From Candidatus Uhrbacteria bacterium (lineage in GTDB: Bacteria; Patescibacteriota; Patescibacteriia; UBA9934): DNA of 47,691 bases. The notes below the pieces were generated by a model. It worked only from the letters and a program-made list of their open reading frames with translations, made no database searches and had not been told where the DNA came from. The stretch is from contig JABHCP010000019.1 in the NCBI GenBank assembly GCA_018673485.1, positions 1 through 47,691 on the forward strand, in the 5' to 3' direction. Positions 23,380-29,054 of the stretch are shown in pieces. The position numbers and the translations under genes are program-made. The number at the start of each line of letters is the position of its first letter. The first letter of the stretch is position 1.

Positions 23380-23388
23380 AGTGGGGGT

Positions 23389-23394
23389 ATTATA
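23389..23394 (-). promoter_or_regulatory. Leaderless-type -10 element (gpmI)
   Basis: Minus strand TGATATAAT, 9 nt, ATG. Confidence 0.65.
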
Positions 23395-23405
23395 TCAAAA
23401 GTAGG

Positions 23406-23433
23406 CAGTAAGCAGTAGGCAGTAAGCAGTTCA
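23406..23433. repeat. Heptamer tandem repeat upstream of gpmI
   Basis: CAG at 23406, 23413, 23420 and 23427: CAGTAAG and CAGTAGG alternate. Confidence 0.8.
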
Positions 23434-23434
23434 A

Positions 23435-23470
23435 TCCCCCTCCTTTTCAAGGAGGGGTTAGGGGTGGTTA
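23435..23470. repeat. Dispersed repeat CCTCCTTTTCAAGGAGGGG
   Basis: 8-bp hairpin followed by TTAGGGGTGG. It is related to the outer element in ftsI at 1-80. Confidence 0.6.
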
Positions 23471-23505
23471 TAAGATAATTTCAATATTCCAGATTCTCTA
23501 TTTTA

Positions 23506-23670
23506 TCAAAAGCCAAAAGCCCCACACCAGACGGAATGGGGCACAGCCCCACACCGAAGTGCGGGACCACGTATCGATCCAAGGTTTCCCGTTCAAGGTC
23601 TAACCTTGGAAGGTCAGGCCTCGACTTCTGCGAGGATCTTGCGGAGTGCAGCTTCGAGCTCCTCAGGCGT
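23506..23670. repeat. 3' cassette repeat, copy A
   Basis: Minus-strand order: coding tail TPEELEAALRKILAEVEA, stop, two 15-nt quasi-palindromes (23595-23622), then a terminator hairpin GCCCCA/TGGGGC with tail CTTTTGGCTTTTG (23506-23542). The same order recurs at 24070-24271. Confidence 0.75.
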
Positions 23671-23745
23671 GTTGATCACGATCGCTTCGCCGTAGTTACC
23701 CGATGGCGGGCAGACGAGAATGACTAGAATCTCGAACTTCGAGAT
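23614..23745 (-). pseudogene. Reading-frame tail without a clear start (copy A tail)
   Basis: After the TAG stop of the 86-aa gene the same frame continues open for 43 codons (FEILVILVCPPSGNYGEAIV ... TPEELEAALRKILAEVEA) to TGA at 23614. No ATG or TTG and no ribosome site opens it; the only standard start is an internal GTG giving 21 residues. Differences from copy B in the shared tail are almost all synonymous, so it was recently translated. It is a decayed 5' end, a stop-codon mutation in a longer gene, or readthrough. Confidence 0.45.
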
Positions 23746-24006
23746 CTAATCGACAACCGATGCGGTATACCGCGCTTCCAACAAGTTCACGACAATCGCA
23801 CCGGTAGGGACACCTAATCCAAAGTCCAGGATTGGATCCGTCTGACGCAGATCCCATAGCCTTTTTGACGCATGAGCAAATCTCGCAACAGGACCACACA
23901 AGATCTGAATTCGGTCATCGATCCCTGCGACCAAGGCATCGAGCCGCACATCTGCATCTGGAAAATATGGGCCACCTAACTCCTCTACAACGAACACTCC
24001 GAGCAT
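23746..24006 (-). CDS. Small protein, 86 aa, unknown function
   Basis: GAGAGGAG lies 8 nt before the ATG. The product (MLGVFVVEELGGPYFPDADV...) has no membrane helix or signal peptide, and ends TASVVD at a TAG, after which the frame stays open. The whole unit may have been one protein of about 130 residues. GC-rich with C-ending codons, like the other small orphan genes. No family recognised. Confidence 0.5.
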   Translation of the reverse strand: MLGVFVVEELGGPYFPDADVRLDALVAGIDDRIQILCGPVARFAHASKRLWDLRQTDPILDFGLGVPTGAIVVNLLEARYTASVVD

Positions 24007-24069
24007 GAAAAAACTCCTCTCCTGCGTGGAATTGCAGGATAATTAGATTACCTTGGCAATCGAATGCTG

Positions 24070-24271
24070 TCAAAAGCCAAAAGCCCCACACCAGTCGGTG
24101 TCGGGCACAGCCCCGCGTCGAATGTACGACACAGGACCACGATTTGATTCGGAGTCTAACTCCTAGGAGTCCGACTCCCGGGAGTCCAACTCCCAAAGGT
24201 TAGACCTTGGAAGGTCAGGCCTCGACTTCTGCAAGGATCTTGCGAAGTGCAACCTCGAGCTCCTCAGGCGT
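24070..24271. repeat. 3' cassette repeat, copy B
   Basis: Same arrangement as copy A, but with five 15-nt quasi-palindromes. Terminator hairpin GCCC..CACC-AGTC-GGTG..GGGC with tail TTTTGGCTTTTG. Confidence 0.75.
24151..24223. repeat. 15-nt-period quasi-palindrome array, 5 units
   Basis: Units start at 24151, 24166, 24181, 24196 and 24211: GGAGTC-T-AACTCC, GGAGTC-C-GACTCC, GGAGTC-C-AACTCC, AAGGTT-A-GACCTT, AAGGTC-A-GGCCTC. Linkers are always 2 nt. Confidence 0.85.
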
Positions 24272-24325
24272 CTTGGCCGGAATCGGAGTCAGACCTCGGC
24301 ATCTCCTGAGTCGCATCAGTATCAT
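24215..24325 (-). other. Overlapping 36-codon frame carrying the copy B tail
   Basis: ATG at 24325 with AGAAGG at 6 nt opens MILMRLRRCRGLTPIPAKTP followed by EELEVALRKILAEVEA, in the +1 frame over the end of the 157-aa gene. It shares its last 18 residues with copy A apart from one Ala/Val change. It may be translated, or the tail may simply be a transplanted 3' end. Confidence 0.35.
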
Positions 24326-24737
24326 CGCGAGCCTTCTTACGCAAACGAACTCCAACCGAAATGAATACCCCTAACGACACAACAGCGAAAGGCCACATGA
24401 AACACATGAGACATACACATACTGCCACAGTCCAAAACTGCCACAATAAATCTGACGACGGAACATGTGAAGTCACCCAAAAACCCCATAGCAAAGTACA
24501 AAATGAATGAACGCCAGTGGTGACCCCAAAGGTACGAACAAAGTTCTCGGGCCAAAAGCTTTCATGATGATTTGCCATATACCCAACAACCAAAAATCCG
24601 GCTATTACCACATACGTCAATATGTACGTGAACCAAAAGTAGCTTCCATTGAAGAGTCTTTCGATAATGGACAGACTAAGCAGCCCAACAGACATGTACG
24701 CGAGAAAAAACGTGATCATCTTCAAACGAACGAGCAT
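24264..24737 (-). CDS. Small multipass membrane protein (157 aa)
   Basis: Four predicted helices (ITFFLAYMSVGLLSLSI, WFTYILTYVVIAGFLVVGYM, FCTLLWGFWVTSHV, FWTVAVCVCLMCFMWPFAVVSLGVFISVGV) and an acidic C-terminal tail rich in Ser and Asp. AAGGAGGGGTT directly precedes the ATG. The stop codon falls exactly at the border of the duplicated 3' cassette, suggesting that the cassette was joined to this gene. It sits between ftsL and gpmI but looks unrelated to division. No family recognised. Confidence 0.65.
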   Translation of the reverse strand: MLVRLKMITFFLAYMSVGLLSLSIIERLFNGSYFWFTYILTYVVIAGFLVVGYMANHHESFWPENFVRTFGVTTGVHSFCTLLWGFWVTSHVPSSDLLWQFWTVAVCVCLMCFMWPFAVVSLGVFISVGVRLRKKARDDTDATQEMPRSDSDSGQDA

Positions 24738-24799
24738 AACCCCTCCTTGCCTGAATAGGCTGTGATATGCAAATATATACTACCACTAGGATCAAATAA

Positions 24800-24838
24800 A
24801 AGAAAAACACCTCCTGCCTTTCGAGCAAAGAGGTGGTC
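24800..24838 (-). terminator. Terminator after ftsL
   Basis: Minus strand CACCTC ... GAGGTG followed by TTTTTCTTTTATTTG. Confidence 0.75.
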
Positions 24839-24850
24839 AACCCTTTTGGT

Positions 24851-24946
24851 AATTGTTTAATTACTCGGGCAGAGCCCTCGCTTGTTGAAATGTCTAAAAT
24901 GTTTATTTCGAAATAAACAACTTAAACACTTTCAACACTTTAAACA
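24851..24946. repeat. Nonamer element, copy 1
   Basis: TTGTTTAATTACTCGGGC-AGA-GCCCT, then seven 9-nt units (24884-24946) in inverted halves around TTTCGAAA. It directly follows the ftsL stop. Homologous to 28964-29054. Confidence 0.75.
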
Positions 24947-25267
24947 TTATCTATTAACCGCCATTGAATCATCCGAATTTAAATATACTACATCATCTAC
25001 CTTCACAAGTCCGAGCATTTGCACACGTGTCATCACACTATCGATTGATCGTAAGGATGAGACCTGATTCTGCAATTGTTCGTTCTCGTGTTCTATTAGA
25101 GTAATATCGCTTTCCATATCCCGCACTGCATACCCTTGAGTCGCTGACATATTCACCTGCCAAATGTAGAGCGCTCCAACTACCGCCACACATGCAAGCA
25201 AACAATACGTAAACCACTTAGTGGCTGAGAAATTGATTATTAGATTTTGTACAGACGGAATCGTCAT
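24947..25267 (-). CDS. ftsL: FtsL/DivIC-like cell division protein
   Basis: 106 residues in the canonical FtsL topology: short cytoplasmic start, one helix (FTYCLLACVAVVGALYIW), then a coiled coil (about 48-75, ESDITLIEHENEQLQNQVSSL) and a short tail. Sequence identity in this family is always low, so the call rests on topology, size and position behind mraZ-rsmH. Its partner ftsI, normally the next gene, is 24 kb away. GGAGGACT precedes the ATG. Confidence 0.75.
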   Translation of the reverse strand: MTIPSVQNLIINFSATKWFTYCLLACVAVVGALYIWQVNMSATQGYAVRDMESDITLIEHENEQLQNQVSSLRSIDSVMTRVQMLGLVKVDDVVYLNSDDSMAVNR

Positions 25268-25284
25268 AGTCCTCCGATTATTAT

Positions 25285-25377
25285 GTTGAAATTGATGAAG
25301 TTGTTTAAAATGTTTATGTTGCCGATCTGTATGTTCGCTGTTCTTCCAACGTCAACACTTTCAACAATTTAATCATC
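25285..25377. repeat. Nonamer arrays between rsmH and ftsL
   Basis: GTTGAAATT GATGAAGTT GTTTAAAAT GTTTATGTT on the plus strand, and four more nonamers of the same consensus in reverse orientation at about 25340-25377. The arms face each other. Confidence 0.75.
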
Positions 25378-26232
25378 TTAAACTTTTTTTACTGCTATTC
25401 GCAATTTTGCGCTTCGAGCGCGTGGATTAGATTTTATCTCTTCAAGTCCTGGCTTGATTGGTCTTTTTGTTGTCGCCTCCAGATCCTCTCGATTCTTAAT
25501 GAAATTCTTTACTATCCTGTCCTCAAGTGAGTGAAAGCTGATTACCGCGAGCACTCCACCGGGCTTCAACACCTTCACCGCTGCCTCGAGCCCTTTTTCC
25601 ACCTCTCCCAACTCATCGTTTACTGCAATTCTGAGTGCTTGGAACACCTTTGTGGCTGGATGTTGCTTGCCAGATCTTCGCACTGCATTTGAAATGATCT
25701 CGGCGAGTTCTGATGTTCGCGTTATTCTTCCCTTCTTTCGCGCTACAAATATTGCCTTGGCAATCGGTGCCGCGTAACTCTCCTCACCTAGCTTTCTGAA
25801 TATTCTTGCTAGCTCGTCACGTGTCCATCCGTTTACAATCACCTCTGCGGTTAATTCCTGCGACTGATCGTAACGCATGTCCAGTGGCCCGTCGTGCATA
25901 AACGAGAACCCTCGCTCCGGATCATCAACGTGAAGTGATGAAAATCCGATGTCAAAGAATGCTGCATCAACCGGCTCTTTCACATGTGTTTCGATGCCTG
26001 AGAATGAATCTTCTACGAACTCAATGCGATCAGCTACATCCTTCAACTCTTCCTTAGCAAGTTCTAGATTGCGCGCATCGCGATCAAATCCGATCACTCT
26101 AGCACCTGTAACCGACTCAAGAATCGCCCGCGTATGACCACCGAGGCCCAGCGTTGCATCAATAACTACAGAGTTCTCTTTGAGTGAAAGCCCGTCAATT
26201 ACCTCCTTAAGTAATACTGGTACATGTTTCAT
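25378..26232 (-). CDS. rsmH: 16S rRNA m4C1402 methyltransferase RsmH (MraW)
   Basis: 284 residues. MKHVPVLLKEVIDGL, the SAM-binding DATLGLGGHT, AFFDIGFSSLHVDDPERGFSF, RIAVNDEL and VISFHSLEDRIVKNF are diagnostic of RsmH. It methylates N4 of C1402 in the ribosomal P site. It lies 58 nt behind mraZ, separated by a small hairpin. Confidence 0.97.
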   Translation of the reverse strand: MKHVPVLLKEVIDGLSLKENSVVIDATLGLGGHTRAILESVTGARVIGFDRDARNLELAKEELKDVADRIEFVEDSFSGIETHVKEPVDAAFFDIGFSSLHVDDPERGFSFMHDGPLDMRYDQSQELTAEVIVNGWTRDELARIFRKLGEESYAAPIAKAIFVARKKGRITRTSELAEIISNAVRRSGKQHPATKVFQALRIAVNDELGEVEKGLEAAVKVLKPGGVLAVISFHSLEDRIVKNFIKNREDLEATTKRPIKPGLEEIKSNPRARSAKLRIAVKKV

Positions 26233-26235
26233 AGC

Positions 26236-26270
26236 TATAAAAATTCACGCCAGAACTTTCGCTCTGACGT
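26236..26270 (-). terminator. Hairpin between mraZ and rsmH
   Basis: Minus strand CGTCAGA-GCGAAAGT-TCTGGCG (one mismatch) followed by TGAATTTTTATAG. A partial terminator or attenuator that could lower rsmH-ftsL expression relative to mraZ. Confidence 0.5.
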
Positions 26271-26290
26271 ATGGTCAAAGTTAAAGTTCT

Positions 26291-26722
26291 TTATATCCCT
26301 AGTTCACCGAGCTCTTCTGCGATATTTACCGCATCGTTCTCAGTAGCCTCTCGGTAAGTATTCCACTTATCCTCGTCCCAAATCTCGAGACGTGTGTGAA
26401 TACCTACAATCACCACTTTTCTGCCTACCCCCGCGTATTTGCGAAGGTAGTCAGGAAGGACAAACCGTCCCTGCTTATCAAGCTTCACATCCATGGCGCC
26501 CGCAAGCATGAGCCGGGCGAACGCACGTGATTTAGCCTGCCCCAGGGGTAAACTCGCCAACTTGTCGGAGAGCTTCCCCCACTCCTCCAAGGGGAGCAGG
26601 AACAACGAAGAATCAAGACCCCGCGTCACTACTGCGCCTTTTGCGAGATCTACTCTAAACTTCGTTGGTACGGCAAGCCGTCCTTTTTCGTCGATTGAGT
26701 GATGATATTCCCCTATGAACAT
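26291..26722 (-). CDS. mraZ: Transcriptional regulator MraZ
   Basis: 143 residues with two SpoVT/AbrB-like swapped-hairpin domains: MFIGEYHHSIDEKGRLAVPTKFR at the start and AMDVKLDKQGRFVLPDYLRKY in the middle, the typical DxxGR pair. MraZ forms a ring and represses its own dcw promoter through repeated TGGG boxes; three GTGGGG boxes stand upstream. No SD precedes the ATG, and the leader is nearly 190 nt. Confidence 0.96.
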   Translation of the reverse strand: MFIGEYHHSIDEKGRLAVPTKFRVDLAKGAVVTRGLDSSLFLLPLEEWGKLSDKLASLPLGQAKSRAFARLMLAGAMDVKLDKQGRFVLPDYLRKYAGVGRKVVIVGIHTRLEIWDEDKWNTYREATENDAVNIAEELGELGI

Positions 26723-26893
26723 AATTTGGAAATATTCAGAAGGTACAGGCAGTAGCGACCCAACATCACAAACTATTTAAGACACACAAGCGCGATCTTA
26801 AACCGTTTACGATGAGGGGAAGTCTCCTGAACCTCTATTTTTATTAGATATATAAAAACGAAGCAGCCATTGAATCAAGCTGATCGCTCAATT

Positions 26894-26961
26894 CCCCACT
26901 TCGTGCCATTACTCTTCCACTTTACCCCACCAAGCCCCTCTGGTCAACCTGAATTCCCCAC
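26894..26961 (-). promoter_or_regulatory. mraZ: mraZ promoter with three GTGGGG operator boxes
   Basis: Minus strand TTGACC (26947-26942), 17-nt spacer, TAAAGT (26924-26919). GTGGGG boxes at 26961, 26930 and 26899 are each 31 nt apart; the middle one lies in the spacer. GTGG at 26920, 10 nt from the middle box, matches the usual MraZ box spacing. Confidence 0.7.
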
Positions 26962-27053
26962 TTCAATACACGCGCTCAACGTAAACTTTACGCTTTATCT
27001 ACAACCTAAACTCGTGTTCGGTATTTGTTCCTGTTAATAACAAATGAATTTTA

Positions 27054-27116
27054 TGTCCAACATCCGATGTCGGACACCAGTTATCCACAAAAGTTTCACA
27101 TATGCGACGATCGTCG
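27054..27116. promoter_or_regulatory. Dyad-rich intergenic control region
   Basis: TGTCCAACAT-CCG-ATGTCGGACA (10-bp dyad, one mismatch), TTATCCACA (27081-27089, DnaA-box consensus) and the perfect palindrome CGACGATCGTCG (27105-27116) lie upstream of the half-MFS promoter. Confidence 0.55.
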
Positions 27117-27166
27117 AATAAGTGAAACCTTTTAGCAACGCAATCGATCATATACGCAAAACAAAG

Positions 27167-27172
27167 TATAAT
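27167..27172 (+). promoter_or_regulatory. Leaderless-type -10 element (half-MFS gene)
   Basis: TATAAT, 9 nt, ATG at 27182. Confidence 0.65.
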
Positions 27173-27181
27173 GTGAACAAT

Positions 27182-27760
27182 ATGTTTTTCTTTAAACGCA
27201 TGCGCAATAAACGCGCACTAAATGTTCTCGTTGTAACAAACGCCCTCATCTTAATCGCGGGTGCAATGATGGGACCTATCTACGCGCTGTTCGTCGAGGA
27301 GATTGGTGGCAACTTGCTCGACGCAAGTATTGCCGGAGCAATCTTCGCGCTCGCCGCCGGAATGACGGTACTAATCGTTGGCCGTATCACAGACAAAATC
27401 AAACAACAGCGCTACGTTGTTATTTTTGGATACTTAATGATGGCACTTGGATTCTTTCTTTACCTTTTTGTAAATTCCATCTGGTTTTTGTTTGCCATTC
27501 AAATCATCATCGGTTTTGGTGAAGCAATCTACTCCCCCGCCTTTGATGCGATCTACTCAAAGCACACTACAAAACACCATGAAGGCCGCGAGTGGGCGCT
27601 TTGGGAGTCCATGATGTATTTCACAACAGCATTTGGAGCAATGGCCGGAGGATTGCTCGCCTACAACTTTGGCTTTAATGCAATATTCATCGTCATGGCC
27701 GGACTATGCATCATCAGCGCGCTCTACCTCACATTAATTTCAAAAAAGGTCCTAAAATAG
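27182..27760 (+). CDS. Half-size major facilitator superfamily protein, second copy
   Basis: 192 residues with six helices, paralogous to the 17444-18010 protein over its whole length (MGPIYALFVEEIGGNLLDAS, FGYLMMALGFF, AFDAIYSKHT, EWALWESMMYFTTAFGA). The ORF-track start at 27122 would put the promoter inside the gene. ATG at 27182 gives an N-terminus MFFFKRMRNK matching the paralogue and lies 9 nt after TATAAT. Divergent from mraZ. Transport substrate unknown. Confidence 0.8.
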   Translation: MFFFKRMRNKRALNVLVVTNALILIAGAMMGPIYALFVEEIGGNLLDASIAGAIFALAAGMTVLIVGRITDKIKQQRYVVIFGYLMMALGFFLYLFVNSIWFLFAIQIIIGFGEAIYSPAFDAIYSKHTTKHHEGREWALWESMMYFTTAFGAMAGGLLAYNFGFNAIFIVMAGLCIISALYLTLISKKVLK

Positions 27761-27788
27761 CCTAACCGCTAAAACTAGTTCAATAAAA

Positions 27789-27815
27789 CCAGCACTTAAT
27801 GCTGGCTTTTGATTT
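27789..27815 (+). terminator. Terminator of the half-MFS gene
   Basis: CCAGCA-CTTAA-TGCTGG followed by CTTTTGATTT. The tail also supplies the next gene's -35. Confidence 0.75.
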
Positions 27816-27837
27816 AATCGTGTTCTTGTTGTAATCT
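27809..27837 (+). promoter_or_regulatory. Promoter of the 109-aa gene
   Basis: TTGATT, 17-nt spacer, TAATCT. Confidence 0.5.
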
Positions 27838-27890
27838 ATGACTGGAACAGTTCAAGATCCTTTCATAACCCCAGTCTCGGAGCAAACCAA

Positions 27891-28220
27891 GTGGCCGATC
27901 CTGCAAAATCACGCCAACCTGTTCGCGACCTCTCAGGAACCATCTCGGTTTCAGGAACCTGCTCTATCTGTCACAGGTACACCTCATGTGCTGTAGGTAT
28001 CTCGGACGAGGAAGATGCTATCATGGCATTTCGAGAGCAACACTACGACGAACAGGACGAAACAAGTGAACGTCACTTCTTCAAGGGCGAACCGACCGTC
28101 ACAAAATTCCCTGCTCGAGAACAACAGACCAGAGAACCCGACCCTGCCCTGAAATCACTTGCAAGATCGGCTCGTGATCGCTCCAATCGAGCAAAGCTCG
28201 CCATCGTACCCGGCAAATGA
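27891..28220 (+). CDS. Small orphan protein with a Cys/His motif (109 aa)
   Basis: GTG start with GGAG at 8 nt. Near residue 24 GTCSICHRYTSC offers Cys-x2-Cys-His and a further Cys, a possible metal site. The C-terminal half is basic and Arg-rich. No membrane helix. A competing frame from ATG 27838 (52 codons) lacks a ribosome site. GC-rich, with its own promoter and terminator, like the other orphan genes. Function unknown. Confidence 0.55.
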   Translation: MADPAKSRQPVRDLSGTISVSGTCSICHRYTSCAVGISDEEDAIMAFREQHYDEQDETSERHFFKGEPTVTKFPAREQQTREPDPALKSLARSARDRSNRAKLAIVPGK

Positions 28221-28249
28221 TGTTGTATTGAAGCATCATTGTCACCCGT

Positions 28250-28285
28250 CCCGCCCCCTCTTCGTGAGGTGTGGCGGGTTTTAGC
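28250..28285 (+). terminator. Terminator of the 109-aa gene
   Basis: CCCGCC.CCTC-TTCG-TGAGG...GGCGGG followed by TTTTAGCTTG. Confidence 0.75.
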
Positions 28286-28290
28286 TTGTA

Positions 28291-28326
28291 TGCACAAAAC
28301 CCGCGTATGAAAATTCAAAACGCGGG
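28291..28326 (-). terminator. Terminator of the 30-aa gene
   Basis: Minus strand CCCGCG ... CGCGGG followed by TTTTGTGC; convergent with the previous terminator. Confidence 0.65.
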
Positions 28327-28419
28327 CTACTGAACATATCGGGACCATGAGATAAAGATCGCTGCCAGCATGAGCAGCAGCAATCCTACCCAGTGATACC
28401 ATCGAGGTCGATCGTACAT
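28327..28419 (-). CDS. Tiny single-helix membrane protein (30 aa)
   Basis: Below the ORF-track cutoff. ATG at 28419 with GGAG at 6 nt encodes MYDRPRWYHW, then the helix VGLLLLMLAAIFISW, then SRYVQ and a TAG. The stop borders the terminator hairpin. Size, single helix and flanking basic/aromatic residues are typical of bacterial small membrane proteins. Function unknown. Confidence 0.6.
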   Translation of the reverse strand: MYDRPRWYHWVGLLLLMLAAIFISWSRYVQ

Positions 28420-28477
28420 TCGATTCTCCATTGGGCCAAGGTGCTACCTCTAGACTATATCGATACGCCTCCTGTGT

Positions 28478-28957
28478 CTACTGGGAACTAAACTTTTTAT
28501 CAATTACTTCCATGGTTCCGCCTGGAACTTTTTCTCGCCAGGTTGTATCCCCTGACTCAATCAACCCCCTGATTTCTGTGCCGTTGAACCCTGGAACTGG
28601 GGAAATATTTTGTATTTCAGTGTTGTGTTTTGCAAACAATGCCTTCATGTCCTCGTCTCCGCTCCAAATCTTTGGATCTTCTGGATTTCCAGCAGCCTCC
28701 AAAACTTTATCCACCCATTCATCATCTGAATCGCAATCTGCAACATCGATGATTGTCGCATCAACAATATTCTCCGCTAGCAATGAAGCACTAATCATCT
28801 CGCGCACCTCATCAACTGTAAATAAATCATCTTCACGAGCGTCACCATGGCAAATTACAACAATAGGTTTGGTGCAAGACTGCGCCATACCCTGCACGAC
28901 CATTAACTGACCTGTGTGAAACGGTTGAAACCGTCCTGGAAAAATACATGTAGACAT
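28478..28957 (-). CDS. Nucleotidyltransferase, NMN adenylyltransferase-like
   Basis: 159 residues from MSTCIFPGRFQPFHTGQL, the ATP-binding segment of the cytidylyltransferase/NadM superfamily, and FNGTEIRGLI, the C-terminal ISSTxIR-type motif. The archaeal-type NMN adenylyltransferase is the nearest match I know. The HxGH signature reads HTGQ, so the second catalytic His is replaced. The ORF-track start at 29086 runs through the nonamer repeat and is rejected. Reduced or altered activity is possible. Confidence 0.7.
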   Translation of the reverse strand: MSTCIFPGRFQPFHTGQLMVVQGMAQSCTKPIVVICHGDAREDDLFTVDEVREMISASLLAENIVDATIIDVADCDSDDEWVDKVLEAAGNPEDPKIWSGDEDMKALFAKHNTEIQNISPVPGFNGTEIRGLIESGDTTWREKVPGGTMEVIDKKFSSQ

Positions 28958-28963
28958 AAATAA

Positions 28964-29054
28964 TTGTTTAAATTGTTTAATCATTCGGGCTGACGCCCTT
29001 ATTTGTTTAAAATGTTTATTTTTCGAAGTAAACACTTTAAACAGCTTCATCACT
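28964..29054. repeat. Nonamer element, copy 2
   Basis: TTGTTTAAA TTGTTTAAT CATTCGGGC TGACGCCCT,then inverted GTTTAAAATGTTTA ... TAAACACTTTAAAC. Same order as copy 1 at 24851-24946. Confidence 0.75.

Noticed and set aside
23614-23748. UGA or UAG recoding to explain open frames after stops
   Set aside because: TGA and TAG serve as normal terminal stops throughout the window, and conserved genes such as nrdJ have no internal stop. A local stop mutation fits better.
3001-27089. Replication origin suggested by DnaA boxes
   Set aside because: The boxes are single and scattered over 24 kb, with no cluster, no AT-rich unwinding element and no dnaA or dnaN gene nearby.
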